In this document: piece by piece, positions 33,288-42,080 of the stretch
Layout: every line of letters starts with the position of its first letter
How positions within the stretch are numbered: position 1 is the stretch's first letter
Assembly: GCA_050300015.1 (NCBI GenBank)
Contig: JBNKWZ010000013.1
Span: 1-64,000 of the forward strand
Reading direction: 5' to 3'
Length of the DNA: 64,000 nucleotides
Origin: CAYZQH01 sp050300015
Lineage (GTDB): Bacteria > Pseudomonadota > Gammaproteobacteria > Pseudomonadales > Cellvibrionaceae
Translations under genes and position numbers: made by a program
The notes under the pieces: generated by a model
What the model saw: only the letters and a program-made list of their open reading frames with translations
What the model was told of the DNA's origin: nothing
Database searches by the model: none

Positions 33288-33732
33288 CATTAAAGAATTT
33301 TTTCAAGATCGCGTCCAAACGGACACAAGCGAGATGACTGAAGAGCAACGTCGTCTCGCTTGCGCCGCCCTTTTGATTGAAGTGGCCATTATCGACAACG
33401 AGTTTGATGGTAGTGAAATGGCTGCTTTAAAAAGCATTCTGAGCACGGAATTTAATATCCCTCAGGAATCGGTCAACGACCTGGTCACAATGGCTCACAA
33501 CGAGTGCACGCAAGCCACGTCCATGTACCAATTTACCCACCTGATTAATCAGCAGTGTTCATTTGAAGAAAAATTTCAATTGATCACCGGCATGTGGCGC
33601 ATTGCCTTTGCAGACGGAGATCTGGACAAGTACGAAGAGTACGTCATTCGAAAGGTCGCCGACCTGATCCACTTGGGACACGGAGAATTTATTCGTGCCA
33701 AGCACGCCGCCCGCACAGAAACCGCGCGATAA
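33277..33732 (+). CDS. TerB-like (DjlA N-terminal type) protein
   Basis: The product has 151 residues. It is all-helical with two acidic repeats of the TerB/DjlA N-terminal kind: LIEVAIIDNEFDGSEMAALKSIL near residue 30 and MWRIAFADGDLDKYEEYVIRKVADLI near residue 110. These D-x-E/D clusters bind metal in some relatives. No J domain or membrane anchor is present. Its start lies inside the end of tal (11-base overlap), so it depends on the same transcript. A function in stress or tellurite response is known for the wider family but is not shown here. Confidence 0.75.
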   Translation: MLSSIKEFFQDRVQTDTSEMTEEQRRLACAALLIEVAIIDNEFDGSEMAALKSILSTEFNIPQESVNDLVTMAHNECTQATSMYQFTHLINQQCSFEEKFQLITGMWRIAFADGDLDKYEEYVIRKVADLIHLGHGEFIRAKHAARTETAR

Positions 33733-33973
33733 CCACAGCTCTTCCGGTGTTTCCCCCCTCAAAACAATGGGTGAGAATGCCGGATAGCCATCCCTGGAAA
33801 CACCGTGCAAATCTTGTCTCTGTTTTGAATTCACCTTTCGTTTGTTAGCAGCCGTACTATAGTTATAAAGAGACCTCTCGGGCTACTTTCGATGCCAATT
33901 AACGGTAATAAGTGTCTTAGAGAAGCGTTGTTTTATCACCCAAGTCCACCTAATGGTATGAGATCAATATTAC

Positions 33974-34984
33974 ATGGCTGTCACTTCATTCATTCGAGAA
34001 GTTTTCAATATAAAACCGCCAGAAGCCGTTCCAGAGTCTCACCCAGCAGCCGCAACACCTCAACAGATTCGATTGCGAGAAAGCAAGAAGATCAGTCGTC
34101 AACAATGTGAAGCGGTGTATCTAGGTTTTTTAATCAATGACGCCCATCGCGAACCCTTGAGCGTGCCGCAAAAACTCACCTTAGAAGTGGTTCAAACGAA
34201 TCTCAGTAAAAATGAATACCGCCAACAGGCCGTACCAAGATTGCCATCGGTCATCCCAAAACTTTTACGCAGCCTGCGCGATCCCGACTCGTCGGTCAAA
34301 GACTACGTGGCCATCGTCAACAAGGACCCAGTGATGAGCGCAAGTGTATTGAAGCTTGCCAACAGTGTGTACTTCAATCCCATTGGCGACCACATTGGCG
34401 ATATCGAACGTGCCATTGTGAAGCTTGGGATTTCGGGTTTACGGTCTGTACTGTCGGCAGCGGTCATGCAACCCATTGTGCAGCGCGAATCCCCCTATTA
34501 CTCGCAAACAGGGCAACGCATTTGGGCGCATTCGTTAAATTGCGCAGTGGCCTGCGAAATTGTCGCGCCCTCACGACACTTGGAACGTTTTAAAGTGTAT
34601 TTAATGGGGCTCGTACACGATGTAGGGAAAATGACATTGTTCAGCGAGCTGTGTAAACAATATCAATTGAATGGTGACAAAAAGCCCGGCTACCATGCCT
34701 TTGTGCCCATGCTTCGGCGTAAGGCCACCGTGCTAAGCTATCTCATCGCCAAAGATTGGCAATTACCCGAGGAAATTTGCACCGCACTTGAAGAACAAAT
34801 CGACATTGGCAATGGTAAACCCGTCTCGCGCTTTGGCGAGCTGCTATTCCAAACCAATATCGCCACCGAAATGTACGCGGTCGCCACCGTGCAGCAACGC
34901 GAAAAGTTGGTGCCCTTGCTCGAGGAGTTTGGCCTACCCAAGGATCTCTACCAATGCCTAGACCAAATTGGCAGACCCGTTTGA
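33974..34984 (+). CDS. HDOD-domain signalling protein
   Basis: The product has 336 residues. An HDOD domain occupies about residues 85-290: LPSVIPKLLRSLRDPDSSVKDY, then LKLANSVYFNPIGDHIGDIERAIVKLG and the HD-like MGLVHDVGKMTLFSEL. The HD pair is retained here, whereas many HDOD proteins lose it. No GGDEF or EAL domain is attached. HDOD proteins act in signalling, often with c-di-GMP and motility networks, and usually lack proven catalysis. The gene stands alone. The preceding 240 bp hold its promoter and no gene. Confidence 0.85.
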   Translation: MAVTSFIREVFNIKPPEAVPESHPAAATPQQIRLRESKKISRQQCEAVYLGFLINDAHREPLSVPQKLTLEVVQTNLSKNEYRQQAVPRLPSVIPKLLRSLRDPDSSVKDYVAIVNKDPVMSASVLKLANSVYFNPIGDHIGDIERAIVKLGISGLRSVLSAAVMQPIVQRESPYYSQTGQRIWAHSLNCAVACEIVAPSRHLERFKVYLMGLVHDVGKMTLFSELCKQYQLNGDKKPGYHAFVPMLRRKATVLSYLIAKDWQLPEEICTALEEQIDIGNGKPVSRFGELLFQTNIATEMYAVATVQQREKLVPLLEEFGLPKDLYQCLDQIGRPV

Positions 34985-34998
34985 GTCATTACCGCACG

Positions 34999-36171
34999 CT
35001 ATAGACGACAATCCCTGGTGGAACGCCAGCCACCATCAGGGGGCGCTAGGGTTTTGGCCACAGCTCGACTCACTTTATCTGCTACCGCGCGGTAAGCCGT
35101 GAGCTTGCCGCCGTAAACGCCCACATAACACCGCCCTTGATCATGGTATTGTGCCAACAGGGTTTCCCGACTTCGCGCATTGGCGTCGGTTGTGCTGCGT
35201 GGCAATACGCGAATACCACTCATGACCGTTTCCACGTCGCCCTCGGTGGCCGGCAAATCCGAAAAAAAATGATTGTATGCGGATAACAAATACGAAATCT
35301 CTGCGGCGGAAGCCTGGCTTTGTGGCTCCGACAATACCCTTTCGGTGGTGCCCACTAAGGTTTTACCTGCCCAAGGCAGTACAAAAAAAGGTCGCCCACC
35401 CTCTGGAGATTCCAGGTAAAAGCAGCCTGGCCGGGCCTTGTGCGGCAACACAATGTGTACACCTTGCACCCAATCGATGGGTATTTTGGGCAGAGGGCTG
35501 TCGCCATCAAAAAATTCGTTCACCCAGGGCCCTGCAGCGTTCACCACACACCGACTGCACCACCGGTACATGTCAGTGGTCACTTCAAAGGTGTCCGTAA
35601 GTTGAATACGTGCCACCGACTCACCGTAATGTACTTTGGCACCTAGGCTCTGAGCGTGCGCCATGACCGCTTGGGTTAGAGCACGGTCGTCGGTTTGTGC
35701 ATCAAAGTACTCGAATACCGCTTTTAACCCCTGGGTTTGCAACCCCAATTGTTGCCACTCGACTCTGGGCAGTTGTCTAAAGCGGTTTTCGGCACGCAAT
35801 CCGCCGAGCACGGCATACAGCGAGAGACCCGCACGTACCCACCAGGGGTGCCTTGCGGCGTTTTGGTAAATGGGAATGTAAAAGGGCGAAATGTGAACCA
35901 AATGCGGGGCGTTTTGCAACAGCCTTTTGCGTTCCTGCAAGCACTCGTAAACCAGCCCAAGCTGTCCGGTCTCCAAGTACCGCAACCCACCGTGAATCAA
36001 CTTGGAAGAGTTGCTAGAGGTCTCCAGGCCCGCCGCTTGATGGCGCTCTAGTACCAGCACCCGCCAGCCATTTAGGGCACACGCCTGGGCAATTCCTGCG
36101 CCTTGAACACCGGCGCCGATCACGATCACGTCCCACAGGGGTGTATCACCAACTTTGTGCAAGTGCCACAT
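34999..36171 (-). CDS. Short GlpD-like FAD-dependent glycerol-3-phosphate dehydrogenase
   Basis: The product has 390 residues from the ATG at 36171 (GGAG eight bases before). It oxidises glycerol-3-phosphate to dihydroxyacetone phosphate if it acts as its relatives do. An FAD-binding Rossmann motif (VIVIGAGVQGAGIAQA), SSKLIHGGLRYLETGQ, NAAGPWVNEF, LVGTTER and GGKLTAYRAVADK are all GlpD signatures. It ends shortly after GGKLTAYR and lacks the C-terminal domain of about 110 residues found in E. coli GlpD (501 residues). The start overlaps the GDPD gene by 26 bases. It is the third gene of the FGGY-GDPD-GlpD operon. Confidence 0.85.
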   Translation of the reverse strand: MWHLHKVGDTPLWDVIVIGAGVQGAGIAQACALNGWRVLVLERHQAAGLETSSNSSKLIHGGLRYLETGQLGLVYECLQERKRLLQNAPHLVHISPFYIPIYQNAARHPWWVRAGLSLYAVLGGLRAENRFRQLPRVEWQQLGLQTQGLKAVFEYFDAQTDDRALTQAVMAHAQSLGAKVHYGESVARIQLTDTFEVTTDMYRWCSRCVVNAAGPWVNEFFDGDSPLPKIPIDWVQGVHIVLPHKARPGCFYLESPEGGRPFFVLPWAGKTLVGTTERVLSEPQSQASAAEISYLLSAYNHFFSDLPATEGDVETVMSGIRVLPRSTTDANARSRETLLAQYHDQGRCYVGVYGGKLTAYRAVADKVSRAVAKTLAPPDGGWRSTRDCRL

Positions 36172-36889
36172 CCCAGGTCTCCAGCCACCGCACACCACGT
36201 TGCAAACAGGCGTTTTTGGTGACCGGATCCATCACATCGTAAACAAACCATTCCCATGGCCCTTGCCACAAAGCCATGTTACGGGCAGGCAATTTTTTGT
36301 AGTTGCAGATCACGAAGTCCACCGGTTGATTTAACAGCGCTTGAGGTTCACTTTCAGTGTAGTGGGTCAACACCCAACCCACACGAATATCAAAATGTGA
36401 TTGGGCAATCCGCAACAACGAAAGGTCATAGGAAATGACCACGCATTGCGCCCAAATAGGCGCCAAGGCATCACACACACTGCGCACATAAACCTCGGCG
36501 TCCACCCTCGCAAGCGACTCACGCTTTAACTCTACGAATACCGTTACCTCAGGCCAACATGTCAGTTTTTCAGCCACCTCTGTGAGTGCCGCGAAGGGCT
36601 CGCTTTGGTATCGCGTGCCAAAGCGTTCAGGCTCCGCCGCTGATAGGCTTTGTAGCGCTTTCCATGTGCACTCGGCAATGGCTCTTGAATCACCGCTCAT
36701 CCGCATTAGGTCCGCATCGTGCAGTAATACTGGCACCCCGTCTTGCGTCATTTGCACATCAAATTCCACCCCCTGGGCGCCCGCCTCACAAGCGGCCAAC
36801 ACACTGCTTAAGGTGTTTTCGGGAAATTGTGCAGGCAACCCGCGGTGGCCTACCCAAAGAGGTTTAAGTGGGTGTTTTGGGGTAGCCAA
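36146..36889 (-). CDS. Glycerophosphodiester phosphodiesterase (UgpQ-like, cytosolic)
   Basis: The product has 247 residues. It hydrolyses glycerophosphodiesters to glycerol-3-phosphate and an alcohol. The GDPD catalytic set is intact: GHRGLPAQFPENTL (His, Arg, Glu), VEFDVQMTQDGVPVLLHDADL (Glu-x-Asp and His). No signal peptide is present, so the enzyme is cytosolic like UgpQ rather than periplasmic GlpQ. Translation most likely starts at TTG 36889, nine bases after GGAG. This start lies inside the end of the FGGY kinase gene (26-base overlap), while its own 3' end overlaps the GlpD-like gene. Such dense packing implies coupled translation. Confidence 0.88.
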   Translation of the reverse strand: MATPKHPLKPLWVGHRGLPAQFPENTLSSVLAACEAGAQGVEFDVQMTQDGVPVLLHDADLMRMSGDSRAIAECTWKALQSLSAAEPERFGTRYQSEPFAALTEVAEKLTCWPEVTVFVELKRESLARVDAEVYVRSVCDALAPIWAQCVVISYDLSLLRIAQSHFDIRVGWVLTHYTESEPQALLNQPVDFVICNYKKLPARNMALWQGPWEWFVYDVMDPVTKNACLQRGVRWLETWDVALAQSW

Positions 36890-38339
36890 TCATAGACTCC
36901 AACTGATGGTAAAAAGTATTGGCCCGCTCGATGAGTTCCGCATTTTCTTTGGGCTCTAAACGGGTTCGCAAGACATTGCTTGGCACCAAAGTGCCCTCAG
37001 ACAATACCACCGCCGTGCCCAGTAACGTCGTGTCAAAATCGTCTAACAACACACAAGGTCTACCGGTTAAATCGGCCACCTTTTGCGCAAGGCCTTCCAA
37101 GCGTGACAGCCCCCCAGAAAAGATCAGTTGGCTTCTGAATTGATAGGCATCCAATGCCGCAATATTTTTTGCCACCAAAAAAGCAATGCTTTCAGTCACC
37201 GCCACCGCCTGCTCGGCCACCGTCCAACCTGTGCCGGTAAACACTGGCAATTCACCCGATGACCAATACGGAGAGCCCAGCCCCCCAACGGTGTTGAGAA
37301 AACACCCCGGTAAGGTGTTGGTAGTACGCAACCATTCGGGTAGGTTTTCAAATAGCCATTGCTCCGCGCGTTCTGCTGATTGGGCGGAAGCCGCTGCCAT
37401 AACACTGGGTTGTTCGGCCAGCCAACGAAATGCCGCGCCAGCACCATTAATGGTGCCTTCATACACCCAATGGCGCTCGTGCACATTACTCGTCGCCACG
37501 GAGGTCAACAACCCTCGATACGCCTCGGGTTTAGCGCCTTGCGCAAACCCCAGTACAAAGGCACCCGTACCACAATTGATCAATGCCTCGTGACTACTGG
37601 GGGTTAGCACCCCCATTACTGCTGCGTTTTGGTCTCCCATCACTGCTTGTAATGGCACCTCCGGCAGCCCCACCCCGGCCAGGCAGCCGTAATCACCAAA
37701 GGTGGGCAACACTTCAGGCAATTTGGTGGCATCCACACCGAAAAGGTTCAATAAAGACGCATCCCATTGCCCAAGTGCCGTAGATTGTAAACGCCACAAC
37801 TGCGTGCGTGCGGCATTGGTTTCATCACACAACACGGCGTCACTCGCGTTTAAGCAGGCTATCAAATAACTGACCAAAGGTGTGGTAACGGCTTCGGCAG
37901 GCAAGGTGGCACCTTGCTGTAACCAGTGGATTTTGCTCGCGCCATAGTGCGGCGACAACACCAACCCTGTGATTTGATAAATGGTTTCTGCGTGCGCCCT
38001 TAAACTGTCCACATGCGCCCGCCCGCGTGTATCTTGCCAGCTGATCAGAGGGCTTAAGGGCGTACGATTGGATGGTAACCAGGCCAATACCGTCGAGCGT
38101 TGGCAGCTCAATCCTGCGCGAGTAATCGGCAGCTTGGCGTGCTGAGAGGCTTTCTGCGCAACACTTGCCAAGGCAGCAACCACCTCAACAGGGTCCTGCT
38201 CCACACACACTCTAGCCCCCCCTTTTAAACTGGAGCGCTTGATCCCCAAGGGCACGCCCACTTGGTAAACGGTTTGGCCTTGCTCGGTCATCAATGCTGC
38301 ACGGGCAGAATGGGTGCCCACATCCAAACATAGGTACAT
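36864..38339 (-). CDS. FGGY-family carbohydrate kinase, glycerol-kinase-like
   Basis: The product has 491 residues. The FGGY fold shows in YLCLDVGTHSARAALMTEQG (phosphate loop 1), ISWQDTRG, GDQNAAVMG and NCGTGAFVLGF (phosphate loop 2), VGGLGSPYW and FSGGLSRLEGLAQKVADL (adenosine site). ISWQDTRG and the GDQNAA region come closest to glycerol kinases, and the downstream GDPD and GlpD-like genes support glycerol as substrate. Other polyols cannot be excluded. It is the first gene of the operon and its end overlaps the GDPD gene. No dedicated transporter is beside it. Confidence 0.85.
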   Translation of the reverse strand: MYLCLDVGTHSARAALMTEQGQTVYQVGVPLGIKRSSLKGGARVCVEQDPVEVVAALASVAQKASQHAKLPITRAGLSCQRSTVLAWLPSNRTPLSPLISWQDTRGRAHVDSLRAHAETIYQITGLVLSPHYGASKIHWLQQGATLPAEAVTTPLVSYLIACLNASDAVLCDETNAARTQLWRLQSTALGQWDASLLNLFGVDATKLPEVLPTFGDYGCLAGVGLPEVPLQAVMGDQNAAVMGVLTPSSHEALINCGTGAFVLGFAQGAKPEAYRGLLTSVATSNVHERHWVYEGTINGAGAAFRWLAEQPSVMAAASAQSAERAEQWLFENLPEWLRTTNTLPGCFLNTVGGLGSPYWSSGELPVFTGTGWTVAEQAVAVTESIAFLVAKNIAALDAYQFRSQLIFSGGLSRLEGLAQKVADLTGRPCVLLDDFDTTLLGTAVVLSEGTLVPSNVLRTRLEPKENAELIERANTFYHQLESMIGYPKTPT

Positions 38340-38426
38340 GCCATTTCTCGTTTGACGCCAACACTTTTGACATGCGGCGTGAATGTTTCGGCTTATGCTT
38401 TTGGCTTTTGGCTTCAGGTATTAGCT

Positions 38427-38484
38427 ATTAACCCGGCACGTCCTTGTACCGCATGAACCCGACATAAAAGATTGCCGGGTTAAT
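38427..38484. repeat. MITE-like intergenic element, copy 3 (short, inverted)
   Basis: A 58-bp copy in inverted orientation, ending in the same ATTAACCCGGC and GCCGGGTTAAT termini as the element at 23592-23761. It keeps the core GCGGTACAAGGACGTGC (reverse strand) and lacks the inner AATTCAATAG hairpin module. It lies between the FGGY kinase and the pectate lyase genes. Confidence 0.65.
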
Positions 38485-38533
38485 AGTTAAGCACCCTGTT
38501 AAAAATGTTCTCTTAAAAGCACAACCCAACCCC

Positions 38534-38571
38534 AAAAAACCCCCCAAAACCTTTCGACCTTGGAGGGTTAG
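38534..38571 (-). terminator. Intrinsic terminator of the pectate lyase gene
   Basis: Read on the minus strand, AACCCTCCAA pairs with TTGGGGGGTT (one mismatch) around a short loop and is followed at once by a T-run (TTTTTTGGGG). Position is 26 bp after the pectate lyase stop. Confidence 0.65.
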
Positions 38572-38596
38572 ATGGACGTTAGTTTGAAATGCTAAT

Positions 38597-39847
38597 TTAT
38601 TGCTGAGAACACTGAAATTTGTTGTCGTAGCAGACCCTGGCATTCACCACATTGGAGTTTTTTAAAGTCATCACGCTTGAGCCACAATCCGACCGGAAGA
38701 TAGAGTCCACCGCGGATTCCAAATAGCAGTTGTTCACTGAGACATTCACCGGATAGCACTTGCCACCGTTTTCGCGGAACATTTTACCCATGTTCACTAC
38801 GGTACAGTTTTCTGCCGTAAAAGTGGTTTTGGCATTCAGTTGAAAGACTTTGTCTTCCGCTTCATACGCCTCAAAGTTGCGAATGGTCACCGTGGCTTCT
38901 GACTTCACTGTGAGCGCATCTTCGGCGACATCTGGCCAAGAGATGTTTTCTAAAATGGTGTTGCCACGGATATGAATACCGTCGCCATTGGGCCCAACAA
39001 TCACATTACGCACATACCCCCCTTCCACACGCAGTACCGGGTCCTGCCCCTCTCGCTGGGAGCCATCACCATAAGTGGCTATATAGCGTTTACAGCCACC
39101 ATCAAAGTCGCCAGAAATCACCATTTGCGACGACAAATACACATCTTCTACTGCTGTGGTACAAGCCGACTTTCTGGAATTATTGTTACCACCGGGAGGC
39201 GGTGTGGGCGGCAACACACCGTCACAGCTCCCTGCGGAGGTTGCCTCCCCCGAGACAGTCAGGTTATCGATGTTGGCAAGGCCTTCATTACTCTTGGAGG
39301 TCAGCTCAATGACGTTTCGCCCTTGCACCAGGTCCACGTTGACGGCCACTTCTTGCCAATTACCCCATGCTCCTGGTGTGGCACTAAAGGTAATGCTGTG
39401 TGTGCCGTTGGCGCCGTCGTTGATTTGAACCTCAGCATTGCGCCCCATGCTACCACCGTTGGCGTAACGAAGCGTTAGCGTGTATTGACCACTCTCACTC
39501 GCGTTCACACTCCAAATAATACTGGCACCAATGGCGTTCATGGAGTTGATATACCCCGCGCCCGTACCCCCGTGTTCATTCTCCACGATATCGCTTTTAC
39601 AGACGGCGGGGGTCTGCTCTTCCACTACTAAATGCAGAATGACCGACCCGCCAGATGAAGAAGAACTGGAAGAACTTGAGCTAGAAGCACTGCTGCTCGA
39701 AGATGAACTGCTACTGCTGGAGCTCGAACCAGTACTGGAAGAGGACGAACTGCTTGAGGATGAACTGCTGTTCCCGGCTTGTCCACCGCCACAGGCCATT
39801 AGAGCCGCGGACAACACGGCCAGCAGCAGGTGTTTAGAGGATTTCAT
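38597..39847 (-). CDS. Lipoprotein pectate lyase: polyserine linker, CBM35/6-like module, PL3 domain
   Basis: The product has 416 residues from the ATG at 39847. The lipoprotein signal ends in lipobox LMAC. A polyserine linker of roughly 45 residues follows. A beta-sandwich carbohydrate-binding module of CBM35/CBM6 type (about 105-240) has AIGASIIWSVNASESGQYTL and a central LRYANGG. The C-terminal PL3 pectate lyase (about 250-416) shows DGIHIRGNTILENISWPDVAEDA, DKVFQLNAKTTF and the closing GKMFRENGG, the landmarks of family 3 lyases. It would cut pectic polygalacturonate at the cell surface. Ser linkers of this kind are a habit of Cellvibrio and relatives. It is transcribed alone. Confidence 0.9.
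   Translation of the reverse strand: MKSSKHLLLAVLSAALMACGGGQAGNSSSSSSSSSSSSTGSSSSSSSSSSSSSASSSSSSSSSSSGGSVILHLVVEEQTPAVCKSDIVENEHGGTGAGYINSMNAIGASIIWSVNASESGQYTLTLRYANGGSMGRNAEVQINDGANGTHSITFSATPGAWGNWQEVAVNVDLVQGRNVIELTSKSNEGLANIDNLTVSGEATSAGSCDGVLPPTPPPGGNNNSRKSACTTAVEDVYLSSQMVISGDFDGGCKRYIATYGDGSQREGQDPVLRVEGGYVRNVIVGPNGDGIHIRGNTILENISWPDVAEDALTVKSEATVTIRNFEAYEAEDKVFQLNAKTTFTAENCTVVNMGKMFRENGGKCYPVNVSVNNCYLESAVDSIFRSDCGSSVMTLKNSNVVNARVCYDNKFQCSQQ
39655..39775 (-). repeat. Low-complexity serine-codon tract in the pectate lyase gene
   Basis: On the minus strand this interval encodes runs of Ser (with a few Gly, Thr and Ala) using mixed AGC, AGT, TCA and TCT codons. The codon mixing shows selection for the amino acid rather than expansion of a simple DNA repeat. 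It forms the linker between the lipid anchor and the carbohydrate-binding module. Confidence 0.8.
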
Positions 39848-40048
39848 CAACGATCCTTTTATACGCTTTTGTTTTTTAAGAGGTAGTGTCCACGTGAGTA
39901 TCAGTGATGCGCCCAAAGGTGTCTGTGATGGAATTAACAAATGATTTGTATGACAGATAAAGATTAAAAAAACACCAACCGCGTTTCAAATTTGGTACCT
40001 TAATGGCATGAGACCATGCGGAAAGAAAAACAGCACAGCGGGCCAGAA

Positions 40049-40067
40049 AGCCCGCCTAGGACGGGCT
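40049..40067 (-). terminator. Terminator-like hairpin at the grxD stop
   Basis: On the minus strand AGCCCG and CGGGCT pair around TCCTAGG and are followed by TTCTGG. The stem includes the last bases of grxD. Short T-run only, so moderate support. Confidence 0.45.
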
Positions 40068-40389
40068 ATTCAGACGCAGCATCTTCCGGCACAGCGGCTT
40101 CAATAACGGGCTTTAACTCGCCATTTTCGTGCATTTCAGTAATGATGTCACACCCACCTACCAACTCACCGTTCACCCACAATTGCGGAAAGGTTGGCCA
40201 GTTGCCATAGGTCGGTAGATGAGTCCGAATATCAGGGTTGGACAACACGTCTACAAAAGCGAATCGACGCCCGCAGGCCATCACAGCTTGAGAGGCACGC
40301 ATAGAAAACCCACACTGTGGCGCATCGGGTGAGCCCTTCATGTATAAAATGACGGGGTTACTTTCAATCTGTTGTTTGATGGTTTCCAT
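40066..40389 (-). CDS. grxD: Monothiol glutaredoxin (Grx4/GrxD type)
   Basis: The product has 107 residues from the ATG at 40389. A GTG at 40398 is an alternative. The active-site CGFS motif is visible in PDAPQCGFSMRASQ. Other CGFS-glutaredoxin features are LYMKGSPDAPQ, WPTFPQLWVNGELVGGCDI and the HENGEL segment. Such proteins bind a glutathione-coordinated 2Fe-2S cluster and pass it to acceptors. It is the third iron-sulfur or redox-related housekeeping piece near this window's metabolic genes, but no operon partner is evident. Confidence 0.95.
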   Translation of the reverse strand: METIKQQIESNPVILYMKGSPDAPQCGFSMRASQAVMACGRRFAFVDVLSNPDIRTHLPTYGNWPTFPQLWVNGELVGGCDIITEMHENGELKPVIEAAVPEDAASE

Positions 40390-40512
40390 TATTTCCACGG
40401 AAAAACTACCTCTTCATAGGGGCCAAATTGGCCGGGGTTCACGCTCAGACCATGAGTAACACAGGCTTTACGCCACATTGCACTGCATTCCTGAGTAAAA
40501 GACTCGGGTATT

Positions 40513-42063
40513 TTAACGCGAATCCTCAGGAGGATTCCAGCCTCCGCCACCGGGTGTTTCGAGGGTCAGCCGATCCCCCGCCGCCAAATTCAGGTTCACC
40601 TTGGCTCCAATGGGTTGTCCATTAAGGAGATTACGCCCAGACGCACCCGGCTCGGCCCCGTTTAACCCCCAGGGTTGTGTAGTGCGTCGTTCGGTGAGAA
40701 AGGTGGCTTTCGCGGGGCGCAAAAATTCGAATTCGCGCACCACACCGTCGCCACCACGGTGGGCACCTTCACCGCCGGAACCTCTGCGAAGCGCATAGCG
40801 CTTAATGCGAATGGGGAAGTGTTGTTCGATGCTTTCTACCGGGGTGTTTAAGGTATTGGTCATATGAGTTTGGCGCCCCGAAGCACCTGGACCTCGGGGC
40901 CCTGCCCCTCCGCCGCCGCCCAGGGTTTCATAGTAGTCCCACGCGGGACATTCACCCGTGGCAGCCGCCCCCATGGCGAGATTATTCATAGTGCCTTGGC
41001 TGGCCGCTGGTACCTTGTGCGGCAACGCTTTGGCCAGCGCGCCCAGTACGACGTCCACCAACCGGCTGGAGGTCTCCACATTGCCCGCCGCTACCGCAGC
41101 CGGGTATTGCGCATTCACCAGGCTCCCCTTGGGCGCCACTACCGAAATCGGCGAGAAGGTACCGGCACAAGCAGGGGCATAATGTGGCAGCAAACAGCGA
41201 AAGGCGTAGTAGACGGCCGCCGCAGTCACTGACAAAGGACAGTTCACATTCCCCGCCACCTGCGGCGCCGAGCCTGTGAAATCGGCAGTAATCGTGCCCT
41301 CATGAATGGTCAGTTTGACGCGAATCTCGATCGGCTCGTTACTTTGGCCATCGCCATCCAGCACATCGGCAAAGGTGTATTCGCCTTGAGCAAGGCCCTG
41401 CCACTGGGCCCTTGCCAAGTCACTGGCGTACGCGTTTAGGGCCTTCAGCAGCGATTGAAAAGCGTCAACGCCCGATGTTTCAATCAGTGCTCTTGCGCGC
41501 TTTACGCCCAACTCGCAGGCGCTTACCTGTGCGTAGAAATCCCCCTGGCTTTGCGGGTCGTCTCGCCCTCCCGTGAGCGCCTCAATCACCGGCATATGCC
41601 ACTGTCCATCGCGTACTAAAAGGGTGGGAGGAATAATCGCACCCTCTTCTTCCAAGCGCGTGGCAATCGGCATCGAACCGGGTTCAGACGAGCCAATGTT
41701 GGCGTGGTGGGCGCGGTTCGCCACGAAGGCCACGCACTGTTGACCGAAAAAAACAGGGGCTATCACGGTGACATCGGGTAGATGCGTGCCCCCGAGATAC
41801 GGATCATTGACCACCAGCACATCCCCTGGCCGCCAGAGTTCGGACCGTACAATATCCGCCATAGCAAAGGCCATGCTGCCCAAGTGCACAGGAATGTGGG
41901 CTGCTTGCGCGCACAACTGACCACTGGCATCAAATAAAGCGCAGGAATAATCCAAACGATCTTTAATATTGGGCGAAAATGCCGCACGCCGAAGGCTCGC
42001 ACCCATTTCTTCACAAATGGCGGCTAATCGATTGGCAAATAAACTGAGGTCAATGGCTAGCAT
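40513..42063 (-). CDS. Hydantoinase B / oxoprolinase-B-like protein without a HyuA partner
   Basis: The product has 516 residues from the ATG at 42063. A TTG at 42084 would overlap the upstream gene and give seven more residues. The HyuB signatures are clear: IDLSLFANRLAAICEEMGASL, NDPYLGGTHLPDVTVIAPVF, VANRAHHANIGSSEPGSMP, YETLGGGGGAGP and the C-terminal DRLTLETPGGGGW. This is one half of ATP-dependent hydantoinase or 5-oxoprolinase enzymes, which normally need the HyuA subunit. No HyuA is in the window. The upstream neighbour is an uncharacterised 407-residue protein that ends at its start. Substrate is unknown. Confidence 0.88.
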   Translation of the reverse strand: MLAIDLSLFANRLAAICEEMGASLRRAAFSPNIKDRLDYSCALFDASGQLCAQAAHIPVHLGSMAFAMADIVRSELWRPGDVLVVNDPYLGGTHLPDVTVIAPVFFGQQCVAFVANRAHHANIGSSEPGSMPIATRLEEEGAIIPPTLLVRDGQWHMPVIEALTGGRDDPQSQGDFYAQVSACELGVKRARALIETSGVDAFQSLLKALNAYASDLARAQWQGLAQGEYTFADVLDGDGQSNEPIEIRVKLTIHEGTITADFTGSAPQVAGNVNCPLSVTAAAVYYAFRCLLPHYAPACAGTFSPISVVAPKGSLVNAQYPAAVAAGNVETSSRLVDVVLGALAKALPHKVPAASQGTMNNLAMGAAATGECPAWDYYETLGGGGGAGPRGPGASGRQTHMTNTLNTPVESIEQHFPIRIKRYALRRGSGGEGAHRGGDGVVREFEFLRPAKATFLTERRTTQPWGLNGAEPGASGRNLLNGQPIGAKVNLNLAAGDRLTLETPGGGGWNPPEDSR

Positions 42064-42080
42064 AGTGTCCACGGGCTCGA

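Noticed and set aside
39655..39775. Repetitive tract in the pectate lyase gene as a CRISPR or tandem repeat array
   Set aside because: There are no spacers or repeat units. It is a Ser-rich linker with mixed codons.
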